A stretch of DNA of 64,000 nucleotides from an uncultured Roseburia sp. (GTDB lineage: Bacteria; Bacillota; Clostridia; Lachnospirales; Lachnospiraceae). The DNA is taken from NCBI GenBank assembly GCA_910587865.1, contig CAJUNX010000004.1, positions 9,066 to 73,065 of the forward strand, read 5' to 3'. Positions within the stretch are counted from its first letter, which is position 1, and every line of letters starts with the position of its first letter. This document shows positions 52,103 through 61,182 of the stretch, one piece after another. The notes beneath the pieces are model-generated. The model did no database searches, was not told the DNA's origin, and saw only the letters and a program-made list of their open reading frames with translations. The position numbers and the translations under genes were made by a program.

Positions 52103-53611
52103 ATGGCTGCATACTATATGGGAATCGACGTCGGAACCTTTGAGACCAAGGGAGTCCTTGTCGACGAACAGTTTTCTGTCATCGCAGAGACGAGCGCCAG
52201 GCATGGGATGGACAACCCCATGCCCGGTTTCTTTGAGCATGACGCCGAGGCTGTCTGGTGGAAGGATTTCTGTGAGGTGTCAAAGGGGCTGATCGAAAAA
52301 GCCGGCATCCGGCCAGAGGAGATCGCCGCCGTCGGCAGCGATGTCTTAGGCTGCGACTGCCTGCCCGTGGACGAACACTGCCGTCCGCTGCGAAAAGCGA
52401 TCCTCTACGGGATCGATGCGAGAGCCACGCAGGAAATCGCATATTTAAATGAATATTACGGGGAAGAAAAGGTCAGGGAGCTGTTCGGTCATCCGCTCTG
52501 TTCCGACGATATCGGCCCGAAGATTCTCTGGATCCGGCGGAACGAACCGGAGATTTATGAGAAGACGTATAAATTTCTCACCGGCTCCTCCTACATCACG
52601 GCAAAGCTGACCGGCGAATACGTGATCGACCAGTTTCTGGCCAGATCCTCGTTTTCCCCGATGTATGACGCAGACGGCAGGATCGTTCCGTCCCAATGCG
52701 GGCCGTTCTGCCGCCCGGATCAGCTCGCCGAATGTCGTTTTGTACATGACATTGCCGGGTATGTGACGGCCGAAGCGTCCGCCGCGACCGGCCTGTGCGT
52801 CGGGACTCCCGTCATCTGCGGCACCGGCGATTCCACCTCGGAGGCCATCAGCGTGGGAATCACGGAGCCCGGAAAACTGATGTTCCAGTTCGGCTCCTCG
52901 CTGTTTTTCTACTACTGCTCGGATCATCTGGTCTATGACGACCGGGTATACGGACACAATTTTACCATCCCCGGGACCTTCAGCGTCTCCGGCGGAACCA
53001 ACACGGCAGGGACGCTGACGCGCTGGATGCGCGACACGCTGTATCCCGAACTTACAAAAGACGGCGACGCCGGCAGCGCCTGGCAGGCCATGGCGGCGCG
53101 GGCGGCAGCGATTCCACCCGGCAGCAACGGACTGATCGTCCTTCCCTACTTTGCCGGCGAGCGCTGCCCGATCAATGATGCCGGTGCAAAAGGAATGATC
53201 TTCGGCCTGACCTTAGAACACACGAAGGATCATCTGTACCGTGCGGCCTTAGAGGGGATCGCATATGGGATCGCGCAGAACATCCGCATCCTCGAATCGC
53301 TCGGACTCCCGGTCGACACCTTAATCGCGGTGGGCGGGGGCACCAGAAATCCGGTGTGGATGCAGATTGTGGCGGATGTCATACAAAAGCCGGTCTCCAT
53401 CCCCAAAGTGAGCATCGGGGCCAGCTATGGCAGCGCTCTGCTCGCTGCGCTCGGCATCGGCAGCTTAAAAAGCTTCCACGATTTAAGCCTGGTCATCCGG
53501 CCGGATCAGACGATTATGCCCGGCGAAGCCGGCGCGGCGGTTTACAGGACATATCAGGACATTTTTGACCGGCTCTATCCTGCGACAAAGGATCTGATGC
53601 ATCTGCTGTAG
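52103..53611 (+). CDS. FGGY-family carbohydrate kinase
   Basis: A 502-residue sugar kinase (xylulokinase/ribulokinase-like FGGY family). The N-terminal phosphate loop is GIDVGTFETKGVLVD, AVGSDVLGCDCLP is the sugar-side block, GTGDSTSEA the second phosphate loop, and LIAVGGGTRNPVWMQIVADV the adenosine motif, with the catalytic Asp expected in CGTGDSTSE. It phosphorylates a free pentose, pentulose or polyol with ATP. It begins 22 bp after the BtpA/SgcQ gene, with GGAGG, so both are one transcript. Confidence 0.92.
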   Translation: MAAYYMGIDVGTFETKGVLVDEQFSVIAETSARHGMDNPMPGFFEHDAEAVWWKDFCEVSKGLIEKAGIRPEEIAAVGSDVLGCDCLPVDEHCRPLRKAILYGIDARATQEIAYLNEYYGEEKVRELFGHPLCSDDIGPKILWIRRNEPEIYEKTYKFLTGSSYITAKLTGEYVIDQFLARSSFSPMYDADGRIVPSQCGPFCRPDQLAECRFVHDIAGYVTAEASAATGLCVGTPVICGTGDSTSEAISVGITEPGKLMFQFGSSLFFYYCSDHLVYDDRVYGHNFTIPGTFSVSGGTNTAGTLTRWMRDTLYPELTKDGDAGSAWQAMAARAAAIPPGSNGLIVLPYFAGERCPINDAGAKGMIFGLTLEHTKDHLYRAALEGIAYGIAQNIRILESLGLPVDTLIAVGGGTRNPVWMQIVADVIQKPVSIPKVSIGASYGSALLAALGIGSLKSFHDLSLVIRPDQTIMPGEAGAAVYRTYQDIFDRLYPATKDLMHLL

Positions 53612-53683
53612 CTTTTCTGGCAAATGACGCGGTCCGGACAGCATTTTTTATAACACAGATTACCATAACGGAGGGTACGCGCC

Positions 53684-54448
53684 ATGATACGTGCAGAGCG
53701 TTTTCATATGATCACTAACCTGTCGAATGAGGTAGATATTATCACACTCGAGCATCTGGCGGAACGTCTGAATGTCTCGATCGCCACGGTCCGCAGGGAC
53801 GTGGAAGAGCTCTGCGCGCAGGGCATCGTCGAGAAGACGCGCGGGGGGATTATTTTCTGCAACAAGACAAAAAATACAGAGCCCTCCCTGCAGCTCCGCC
53901 AGCTGTTAAACACCGAGGAAAAAAAGCGCATCGCACAGGCAGCCTTCCGCCATATCAGAGAGCATTCGTATTATCTGTTTGATTCGGGTTCCACGATTCA
54001 CGAGCTGCTAAAGCTGATCCCGACGCAGTTTCCGCTCTCGATCGTAACCTACGACCTGAACTTTCTGCCGGAGTTAAACGCCCTGGAATGCGCCGATGTC
54101 CTCATCCTCGGCGGGCAGCTGCGGCGCGGACAGATGGCCTGCCACGGCAGCTATGCGGAAAATTACCTGGATCAGCTAAACGCCCATATCGCGTTTCTCG
54201 GCGCGGACGCCGTGGATCTGAACAAAGGGATCATGGGCTTTCATGCCGGCGAAGTCCCCTTAAAACAAAAGATGATCGCCAACGCGGATCAGACGATCCT
54301 GTTGTGCGATCACTCAAAATTTTACAATCGTGGTTTCATCAGTATTCACAGCTTAAAAGGAATCGACCGGATCATCACGGATTCCGGTACGGATGCCGGA
54401 ATCCTGCAGTCACTGCAGGACTCCGGCATCGAGGTGGAGGTTGTCTAA
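53684..54448 (+). CDS. DeoR/GlpR-family transcriptional regulator
   Basis: A 254-residue DeoR-family repressor: winged helix-turn-helix at residues about 19-60 (LEHLAERLNVSIATVRRDVEEL), then the sugar-phosphate-sensing domain with LFDSGSTIHEL (phosphate loop), LGGQLRRGQM and the late ILLCDHSKF. Such repressors release DNA on binding a phosphorylated sugar, here probably the kinase product. It is the third gene of the plus-strand operon, 72 bp after the kinase. Its TAA stop overlaps the TAG stop of the convergent DUF362 gene in the bases CTAA. Candidate operators are at 50964 and 51226. Confidence 0.92.
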   Translation: MIRAERFHMITNLSNEVDIITLEHLAERLNVSIATVRRDVEELCAQGIVEKTRGGIIFCNKTKNTEPSLQLRQLLNTEEKKRIAQAAFRHIREHSYYLFDSGSTIHELLKLIPTQFPLSIVTYDLNFLPELNALECADVLILGGQLRRGQMACHGSYAENYLDQLNAHIAFLGADAVDLNKGIMGFHAGEVPLKQKMIANADQTILLCDHSKFYNRGFISIHSLKGIDRIITDSGTDAGILQSLQDSGIEVEVV

Positions 54449-55329
54449 TCCACGCAGATCAGTTCATACTCTTTTGTGCCGTATCCGATCTGATCCGCCG
54501 CGTCGATCGTGTGCGTCCCGTGTCTGGACTCGACCCTCTTCAGAAAATGGTCGCGCCCGCGGTCCGTCGACTGGCGGATCAGGTCGATGCACGCCTGATC
54601 GAGCGCCACCGGATCCGCCGACGAGAGAATCCCGATGTCCTTCATACACGGATCCTCCGCCACGGCGCAGCAGTCGCAGTCCACGGACAGGTTGCACATC
54701 ATATTGACAAATGCCGTATTTCCCTTGAAATATTCCATCACGCTTCCGGCGGACTCCGCCATCGCCTCGCAGAACGCATCCTGCTCTGCCACATGACTCC
54801 AGACAACCGTCTGATCATCCGTCACCCCGCCGGAGTGAATCAGCGATTTTCCCTCACTCGACGCACAGCCGATCGAGAGCTGCTTTAACGCTCCGCCGTA
54901 TCCGCCCATGGGATGGCCTTTAAAATGCGACAGCACGAGCAGGGAATCATAGTCCGCGAGATGCTTCCCGACCTGATTCTCCTTTAATACCTTCCCGTCC
55001 GGTATCGGAAGCACCAGATCCGGCCCTTCCTCGTCGAGCAGATCCACCGCAAAATACTTCGTCCAGCCGTGCTCCGCGAAGAGCTCCTTATGCTTCGCCG
55101 CGGTGTTTCTCGCTCCCTCGTATGCGGTATTGCACTCCACAATCGTCCCGTTAACCGCTTCCACCATCGGGCGCAGGAATTCCGGGCGCAGGAAATTCTG
55201 ATTTCCCCTCTCACCCGAGTGCACCTTCACCGCCACCTTACCCGGCAGCTCCTTCCCCAGCAGACGGTACATCTTCACCACCGCCTCCGGTGTCAGTTCC
55301 TTTGTGAAATAAACCTTTGCTTTTTCCAT
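54445..55329 (-). CDS. DUF362-domain protein
   Basis: A 294-residue DUF362-type protein. Visible blocks are KVAVKVHSGERGNQNFLRPEFLRPMVEAV, VLSHFKGHPMGGYGGALKQLSIGCAS, the cysteine cluster NLSVDCDCCA and IGILSSADPVALDQACIDLI. Family members often carry 4Fe-4S ferredoxin domains; here only the DUF362 part with its Cys-x-Cys-Cys group is present. Function unknown. GGAG precedes the start. It is convergent with the DeoR gene, and the two stop codons overlap. Confidence 0.85.
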   Translation of the reverse strand: MEKAKVYFTKELTPEAVVKMYRLLGKELPGKVAVKVHSGERGNQNFLRPEFLRPMVEAVNGTIVECNTAYEGARNTAAKHKELFAEHGWTKYFAVDLLDEEGPDLVLPIPDGKVLKENQVGKHLADYDSLLVLSHFKGHPMGGYGGALKQLSIGCASSEGKSLIHSGGVTDDQTVVWSHVAEQDAFCEAMAESAGSVMEYFKGNTAFVNMMCNLSVDCDCCAVAEDPCMKDIGILSSADPVALDQACIDLIRQSTDRGRDHFLKRVESRHGTHTIDAADQIGYGTKEYELICVD

Positions 55330-55404
55330 GTCTTTTTTCTCCTCTCTGAAAAACGTTATACGGATCTCTGTACGGCCGGCCGCCGAACAGGCGCAGACTG
55401 CCGG

Positions 55405-56772
55405 CTACGCCATCTCGGCGGACGATTTGATCTTTTTGATCCATTTGCCGCTGCGCAGACGGATCACGCACCAGACCGCTTTTAAAAGCTGATCCACCTT
55501 TAAGAAAAAGTAGATCCAGAATGCCGGCAGGTGAAGCACCAGTCCCGCGAGGATTCCCAGCGGAATCGACGCCACCCACAGAAAAATATTGTCCGCGAGC
55601 ATCAGGACCTTCGTGTCGCCGCCCCCGCGCAGCACTCCCTTTGTCATAATGGAATTCGTCGCCTGGAAAAGCACGATCACGCTGATCGCGAGCATCAGCT
55701 CCTTTGCGATTTCCTGTGTCTGCGGCGACAGATTATACGCATGAATCATCGGGCCGGAAATCAGCAGGATAATCGCCGCCGAAACCACGCCGAAGAGAAA
55801 TCCGATCCCCAGGAATGCGTAGCCCTGATCCTGCGCCTTTTCCTTATTGCCCTCCCCGAGCGTGTAGCCGGTCACGATGGCGCCGGCCTGGGAGAAGCCC
55901 TGGATCACCGTGGTGCTTAACTGCTGGGTCACCGCTGTCACCGCGTTTGCGGCGACAAAGCTCTCTCCGAGCCGTCCGATCACCATGGCCACGGAATTAT
56001 TTCCGATCGCAAGTATGCCGTCCGAGACGAGCACCGGGATGCTGATCCTTATGTATTCCCTCCAGAGGCTGCCGACCTTCATCGTGAGATCCTTTATCCG
56101 GAATCCGATGGCTGTATCCTTAAAAAACAGATAACCGCAGATCACCGCAAATTCAAAGATACGGGCGATCAGCGTCCCGATCGCAGCGCCTGCGACCTCC
56201 ATGCGCGGACAGCCGAATTTACCGAAAATAAACAGGTAGTTCGCGCCTACATTGATAAAAAACGCCGCGATCGAGGTGTAGAGCGGCAGCCGCACCTGGT
56301 CGACGCTGCGCAGGACGATCGTACAGGTTAAAGACAGTCCCAGAAGAAAATACGTCACGACCGAATACTCCAGATAGCGGATCCCGTTTGTGATAATCCC
56401 CTCCTCCACCGTGTAAATCCGCATGATCCACTCCGGGAAGAAAAGCGTCATCACACAGAACAGCGCGGCAATGCCCACGCACAGCCGGATCATGATCGCA
56501 ACCGTCTTCTTCAGCGACTCTTTGTCCTTCATGCCATAATAGCGCGCCACGAGCACGGACGCTCCCATTCCGATCCCCATACAGAGGATTTGGTAGATAT
56601 TGATAAACTGATTCGCGAGCGACACCGCCGAGAGCTGTGTCTCCCCGACCTTGCCGATCATGATCGTATCCATCATGTTAACGCCGGTCGTGATAAATCC
56701 CTGCAGCGCGATCGGAATTGCAATTCCTGCCACGCGCCCGTAAAACTGCGTATCTTTTGAGATGATTTTCAT
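55405..56772 (-). CDS. MATE-family multidrug/cation efflux transporter
   Basis: A 455-residue MATE transporter with twelve predicted membrane segments in two homologous halves. The first half starts GIAIPIALQGFITTGVNMMDTIMIGKVGE, and the second repeats the pattern (LVSDGILAIGNNSVAMVIGRLGE). It exports drugs or metabolites using a sodium or proton gradient. Start at 56772 (MKIISKD) chosen for AGGA eight bases upstream; a longer start adds seven residues. Upstream on its strand is a 150-bp gap, then the GH106-like gene. Confidence 0.93.
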   Translation of the reverse strand: MKIISKDTQFYGRVAGIAIPIALQGFITTGVNMMDTIMIGKVGETQLSAVSLANQFINIYQILCMGIGMGASVLVARYYGMKDKESLKKTVAIMIRLCVGIAALFCVMTLFFPEWIMRIYTVEEGIITNGIRYLEYSVVTYFLLGLSLTCTIVLRSVDQVRLPLYTSIAAFFINVGANYLFIFGKFGCPRMEVAGAAIGTLIARIFEFAVICGYLFFKDTAIGFRIKDLTMKVGSLWREYIRISIPVLVSDGILAIGNNSVAMVIGRLGESFVAANAVTAVTQQLSTTVIQGFSQAGAIVTGYTLGEGNKEKAQDQGYAFLGIGFLFGVVSAAIILLISGPMIHAYNLSPQTQEIAKELMLAISVIVLFQATNSIMTKGVLRGGGDTKVLMLADNIFLWVASIPLGILAGLVLHLPAFWIYFFLKVDQLLKAVWCVIRLRSGKWIKKIKSSAEMA

Positions 56773-56922
56773 TGCTGTATTCCTGCTTTCCATGATATGT
56801 TTCTGAAATATGCTCCCGCAAAAGGAGAGTACTATGTGAGAAAGAATCTAAGACGCGGTTTCTGCTCTTATCAGTATAGCACCTGTCACATATTCCGGCA
56901 AGCAGTTTTTCGTGTTCTCCGG

Positions 56923-59775
56923 TTATTCGGACTCTGCCGTCACCTTCCCCACAATCCCGGTCGCAGACAGCGGCCGGTACGGCGACATCCCGCGGATATT
57001 TATCCCCTCTCCGTGCAGTTTCCGCTCCAAAAGCGTCGCGGTCTCGATCCGGACCCGGTTCTCCTTCTTCACCAGCGCGCCCGGAATCTCAAATACAAAC
57101 GGCCGCTGTAAGCGCATGCCGAGGCTCGTTCCGTTGACAAACACCTCCGCGCTCTCGCAGACATCTTCTATTTTAATCCGGCAGTTCGTTCCCTCCTCCA
57201 TTTCTACATCCGTCTCATATATGTAATATCCCGAAAAATCCGGATATTTTTTCTGCATTCCGTCAAACGGCGCGCACACCGTTTCCGGCTCCGATACCAT
57301 GACGCCGTTTCCTGCCAGGTAGTCCTTTGAGGCCACCCGATACACCGCAAATTCCGTGATCTCTTTTACCGTGCCCTCATAGCGCACCGGCGGCTCTGCC
57401 TGTGCCAGGAGCGTGCCGTCCACATCCAGCGCCAGGATCGCAAGCTCTAACGGCGCGACCGCAAGCTCCACGGACACGCCGCCGTCCGTTTTCTGATACT
57501 CCACGGTCTCAAGCCGGTTTTCCCACGGGTAATAGCGCACCGGCGTACCCACGCCGCAAAGCGTCACGCTGCCGCGGTACGTCTCCGCCGCATGTTCGTT
57601 GAGCAGCAGATACAGATCCGCACCGTTCTGATAATGATACGTCACCAGTCTCTCCCAGGCCGGATCCGCCTTCACCTGCGGCCGCACGAGAACTGCCGCG
57701 CGCACGCCTGCCTCCGCGGAGGGAACCGTCTCAAAGCCCGCTGCAAGCTCCCGGAACTTTCTATTTTCCTCCTCCGCGGCCCCGGAGATACCGGACGGCT
57801 TCTGATCCAGAAACAGCACCGGAAATCCCGCCGCAGACGCTTTTGTCAGAAAATCCGCCACACACCGCTCCACAAAGACGCACCCGGAAATCAGAAGCGC
57901 CTGATACGACACCCCGTTTACGACAAGCGTCTTTCCGTCAAACTCCGCCGGATACCATGTACCGTCCTCCGTCCCGGCCGCACTCTCTGTACCGACTGCA
58001 CTTTCTGCCCCGGCCGCGCGCTCCGCTTTAGCCGCACTCTCTGTACCGGCTGCACTTTCTGTACCCGCTGTGCGCTCCACCCCCGCTGCACTCCCTGCGG
58101 CCGCGCCCGGTTTCTCCTCCAGACATGCAAACACATCCGACGGGAGCACATGGAAGTCCACCTGCGCCGCCGCGAGCGCCCTGGCCGCGCCGGCATTCGA
58201 CTGACCGCCCCCGGCCCATCTGCTCTCACCGTTGTAGAGAAGCGCCACATCCGGGCAGGGTTTCCCGCCGTCGATCAGATGACAGACGCGGTTGCTGTAG
58301 GCCATCAGCTCCCCGAACGCACGGTAGAGCGGATTCTCCCCGTGCGCGTAAAAATGCGGCGGGCAGTCCGGATCCGGGAACGGCGCCGGCGTAAACGCAT
58401 GCGGCACAAAACGGTTAATCCCGCGCGCCATAAAGTGATCCGTCATAAACTTCTGCTCTTTCGTGCCGGACTGCCAGCCGTAGGCCCCGAAATTCTCACA
58501 CAGCGCCCTTCCCTGCTTTTTGGGATTGATCGCCGCGTGGGACGCCCCGAGTTTTCCGATCAGATACTGGTAAAATCCCGCCTCGTCCGGGCAGGCCGGA
58601 TTCGGATGCCGCCTGACCTTCTGGCCGTTGATCATCACCTGACCGCCGATATTGTCGATCCCCGCCATGTGCTGACCGGACAGCCCGCGGAAAAAATGTC
58701 CCATCGAAGGTCCGAGATCTGCATTCATATCACAGTCCTCGAGCATATGGCCGATGTATTCCACACCGTGCGCCTCACACCACGCCCCGTTCTGCGCGGA
58801 AAAACACTCCGCGACCAGCTTCGAGACCATCTGCATATACGCCGTGCGCTCCTTCGCCTGCAGTGCGGCATCTTCGGCTTCCGCCCACAGATACGGCAGA
58901 TAACGCCTCCAGCCCTCCGAGCCGAACTCTTTGGTCAGACGCTCCGCTGCCGCGCGCGACCACGGCAGATTCTGCCCCGGCGTGCCGATCGGTCCGGACG
59001 GCATATACCCTTCCGTATTTCCGACCGGAGGCTCATCGCTGAAAAACCCCGCGATCACGGTTCCGAAATAATCCTTATAGTGCGCATAATGCGGCTCATA
59101 CACGGCATCAATCAGAAGACGGCAGGATGCCTGATCCATAAAATTGATATAATTGTTCCTTCCCTTTGCGTTGCGCGTCAGATAAACCACAAAGATCTGC
59201 CAGTATCCGTCCGGAAGCGAAAAGAACAGCCTGCCGTCCTTCCCGATCCGTCCGGTCAGGTCCATCGGCTCGCCGAGCTTTGCACCGTCACGAATCGGAC
59301 AGGCCAGCACGGCCACCAGCTCGTCGTCGTCAAACTTCCGCTTCGGCTTCGGCGCGGGCGGCATCCAGGGCGGAACAGGCTCCGGCTTCATGTATTCCTT
59401 CACATCCAGCTCAAGCTCTGCCGCCGGCCCGTGCATCTCCAGAGAACGGTATACCATATACTGATGCGTCAGTTCTGCGGGGGCATCTTCCACCGCCCCG
59501 TTCGCAAAACCGGTCGGAAAGTGGGAATCGTCCAGGATCCACACCTTCATCCCGCTTTTTTCTGCCTCCTCCAGAATCACATCCATGTCCTTCCACCATT
59601 TTTCCCCGCAGAAATCCGGGTGCGGCCTGCTCTCCACGCATACGGCGCCGATATTCGCGTCTTTTATCACGCGCATATAGTGACGAAGCGTCTCCTCCTC
59701 CTCGCCGTGCTGCCAGAAAAACGGCAGAATATAGTTGTCCTGTTTTCCTTTTAATACCTCGTTTAACCGATTCAC
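56923..59775 (-). CDS. GH106-like glycoside hydrolase (putative alpha-L-rhamnosidase-type)
   Basis: A cytoplasmic protein of about 950 residues. The N-terminal barrel has DNYILPFFWQHGEEEETLRHYMRVIKDANIGAVCVE and VWILDDSHFPTGFANG, FFSDEPPVGN with a candidate catalytic Glu, and HGVEYIGHMLEDCD. A C-terminal galactose-binding/sugar-binding-like beta domain (about 800-950, AEVFVNGTSLGMRLQRPFVFEI) follows. This arrangement is like GH106 and its large unassigned relatives; the assignment is from memory of family plans, not a search. The GTG start at 59775 has GGGAGG upstream; the longer frame adds 42 residues. An Ala/Glu/Gly repeat (residues about 565-606) interrupts the middle. Confidence 0.7.
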   Translation of the reverse strand: MNRLNEVLKGKQDNYILPFFWQHGEEEETLRHYMRVIKDANIGAVCVESRPHPDFCGEKWWKDMDVILEEAEKSGMKVWILDDSHFPTGFANGAVEDAPAELTHQYMVYRSLEMHGPAAELELDVKEYMKPEPVPPWMPPAPKPKRKFDDDELVAVLACPIRDGAKLGEPMDLTGRIGKDGRLFFSLPDGYWQIFVVYLTRNAKGRNNYINFMDQASCRLLIDAVYEPHYAHYKDYFGTVIAGFFSDEPPVGNTEGYMPSGPIGTPGQNLPWSRAAAERLTKEFGSEGWRRYLPYLWAEAEDAALQAKERTAYMQMVSKLVAECFSAQNGAWCEAHGVEYIGHMLEDCDMNADLGPSMGHFFRGLSGQHMAGIDNIGGQVMINGQKVRRHPNPACPDEAGFYQYLIGKLGASHAAINPKKQGRALCENFGAYGWQSGTKEQKFMTDHFMARGINRFVPHAFTPAPFPDPDCPPHFYAHGENPLYRAFGELMAYSNRVCHLIDGGKPCPDVALLYNGESRWAGGGQSNAGAARALAAAQVDFHVLPSDVFACLEEKPGAAAGSAAGVERTAGTESAAGTESAAKAERAAGAESAVGTESAAGTEDGTWYPAEFDGKTLVVNGVSYQALLISGCVFVERCVADFLTKASAAGFPVLFLDQKPSGISGAAEEENRKFRELAAGFETVPSAEAGVRAAVLVRPQVKADPAWERLVTYHYQNGADLYLLLNEHAAETYRGSVTLCGVGTPVRYYPWENRLETVEYQKTDGGVSVELAVAPLELAILALDVDGTLLAQAEPPVRYEGTVKEITEFAVYRVASKDYLAGNGVMVSEPETVCAPFDGMQKKYPDFSGYYIYETDVEMEEGTNCRIKIEDVCESAEVFVNGTSLGMRLQRPFVFEIPGALVKKENRVRIETATLLERKLHGEGINIRGMSPYRPLSATGIVGKVTAESE
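57960..58085. repeat. In-frame Ala/Glu/Gly repeat in the GH106-like gene
   Basis: About seven 18-bp-related units encode variants of GTESAA and AGAESA. The block is flanked by normal barrel and linker sequence and keeps the frame. It resembles a neutral surface expansion. Confidence 0.85.
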
Positions 59776-59952
59776 GTCTGTGCCCTCCCTGTCCGTTTTT
59801 ATCGCCAGAACCGGTCGCCTCCCGTGTACCTGATCCTGGTCTTCTGTCAGTGCCGGGTACGGCAATCCTCCCGCGGCATCATCCTGTCTGAACGATAACA
59901 CAAAGGATGCGCTGCTTCCATGTCACAATCCGCCATGTCACACTGACCGTTT

Positions 59953-60176
59953 CTGACATGCGAAAGACCGGGCGGATGCTTCTCTGCTCTGTTCCCATGC
60001 TCCGAACATGGCGAATCTGGCACTGGCCGACGCCGGCACTCCGCACGCCCGCACTGACATGCGAAAGACCGGGCGGATGCTTCTCTGCTCTGTTCCCACG
60101 CTCCGAACATGGCGAATCTGGCACTGGCCGGCGCCGGCACTCCGCACGCCGGCACTGACATGCGAAAGACCGGGCG
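59953..60176. repeat. 101-bp tandem repeat
   Basis: Units starting CTGACATGCGAAAGACCGGG begin at 59953, 60054 and 60155, period 101; the first two are full, the third stops after 22 bases inside the stem of a hairpin. Each unit contains TGCTCTGTTCCCA, ATGCTCCGAACATGGCG-like and CGCCGGCACTCCGC segments. The array occupies most of the 462-bp space between the GH106-like start and the DUF4097 stop; no other gene is seen there. Confidence 0.97.
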
Positions 60177-60190
60177 CGTCCGCCCGGTCT
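60163..60190 (-). terminator. Hairpin ending the PadR-DUF1700-DUF4097 operon
   Basis: A perfect 10-bp stem (60190-60181 with 60176-60167, AGACCGGGCG and complement) with a four-base loop is followed on the minus strand by TTCGC only, a weak T-run. It lies 48 bp after the DUF4097 stop. The 101-bp repeat begins in its distal arm. Confidence 0.6.
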
Positions 60191-60237
60191 GTATCCGCCA
60201 CTTTAGTTTTTCATCCCGCTCACACCGCCGGGAACAT

Positions 60238-61182
60238 TCACTCCGACAGAAACGACAGATCTATATTTCCCATGGCACAATCCAGCCGTATCGTTCCGAT
60301 TGCGCCTTCGTTTGCCTGGTGACGGGAACCGTTGATCATAGGATACACCGTTCCGTTTACTTCCATCTCTCCCATCGAACAGCTAAGCTCATAGTTGTAT
60401 TCCGACTCTTTCCCACTCAGCATAAGCTCCATATTTCCCATACTGCACTCCGCTTCCAGGTCGCCGTTTACCCGCCCCTTCATAGCAAAGTTGCCCAGCG
60501 AACATTCCATCTTTATATTCTGATATTCCCCGCCGCGGATGTCGACATTTCCCGCACCGGCCTCCACGTCAAACGTCCCTCTCACGGTAAAGCCGTCCAC
60601 TTCGACATTTCCCGCGCCGATATCCATCTCAGCCGTATCACAGTAAAGCGATGTGTGCCCGATCCGGATATTCGCCGCGCCGGCATCCACACTGAGCAGC
60701 TCCAGATACATCTCCTTCGGCAGCTTTACCGTGATCTTTTCACGGATGCTCTTACGTGAGGGATTTTTCATATCATATACAAGCTTCAGCTCGCCGCCTG
60801 CAATTTTTTCCGTAAAATAGTTCTCTTTGCACCGATAGAGCTCCACCACAATCTGATCCGCCGCAGCGCCCTCCTCGATCACAAGCTCCGTCGTATCGAT
60901 ATCGATCTTAAGCGTACTTACCTGCGCCGCATCATACGTATAGACCTTCGACGAGTCCTCGTCATCGTCCCAGAACCAGTCGTCGTCCCAGAACCAGCCA
61001 TCGTCCCAGAACCAGCCGTCCTCTCCGTCGCTCACATGCCAGTCTCCCAGTTCCCCGTTCTGCGCCATCCGGCGCACTGCACCGTATCCGCCCCCCATCA
61101 GAGCAGAAATCCCGCAGAGCAATATTCCCGTTCCCGCCATAACTGCCACAATCAGCAGTGTTATTCTGGTAAATTTATTCAT
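60238..61182 (-). CDS. DUF4097-type beta-strand-repeat membrane protein
   Basis: A 314-residue protein with one N-terminal membrane segment (residues about 7-27), an acidic Trp/Asp-rich stretch (WFWDDGWFWDD repeats at about 55-76) and a right-handed beta-helix-like repeat domain (IKMECSLGNFAMKG, LEAECSMGNMEL…), the DUF4097 pattern. Function unknown; it is a regular partner of PadR and DUF1700 proteins in Gram-positive bacteria, thought to act at the envelope. Its start overlaps the DUF1700 stop by four bases. Confidence 0.88.
   Translation of the reverse strand: MNKFTRITLLIVAVMAGTGILLCGISALMGGGYGAVRRMAQNGELGDWHVSDGEDGWFWDDGWFWDDDWFWDDDEDSSKVYTYDAAQVSTLKIDIDTTELVIEEGAAADQIVVELYRCKENYFTEKIAGGELKLVYDMKNPSRKSIREKITVKLPKEMYLELLSVDAGAANIRIGHTSLYCDTAEMDIGAGNVEVDGFTVRGTFDVEAGAGNVDIRGGEYQNIKMECSLGNFAMKGRVNGDLEAECSMGNMELMLSGKESEYNYELSCSMGEMEVNGTVYPMINGSRHQANEGAIGTIRLDCAMGNIDLSFLSE

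Noticed and set aside
57592..59754. 720-residue open frame on the plus strand opposite the GH106-like gene
   Set aside because: It has no ribosome site, an Arg/His-rich composition typical of the antisense of high-G+C genes, and no recognisable domain; the minus-strand frame has motifs and a good start.
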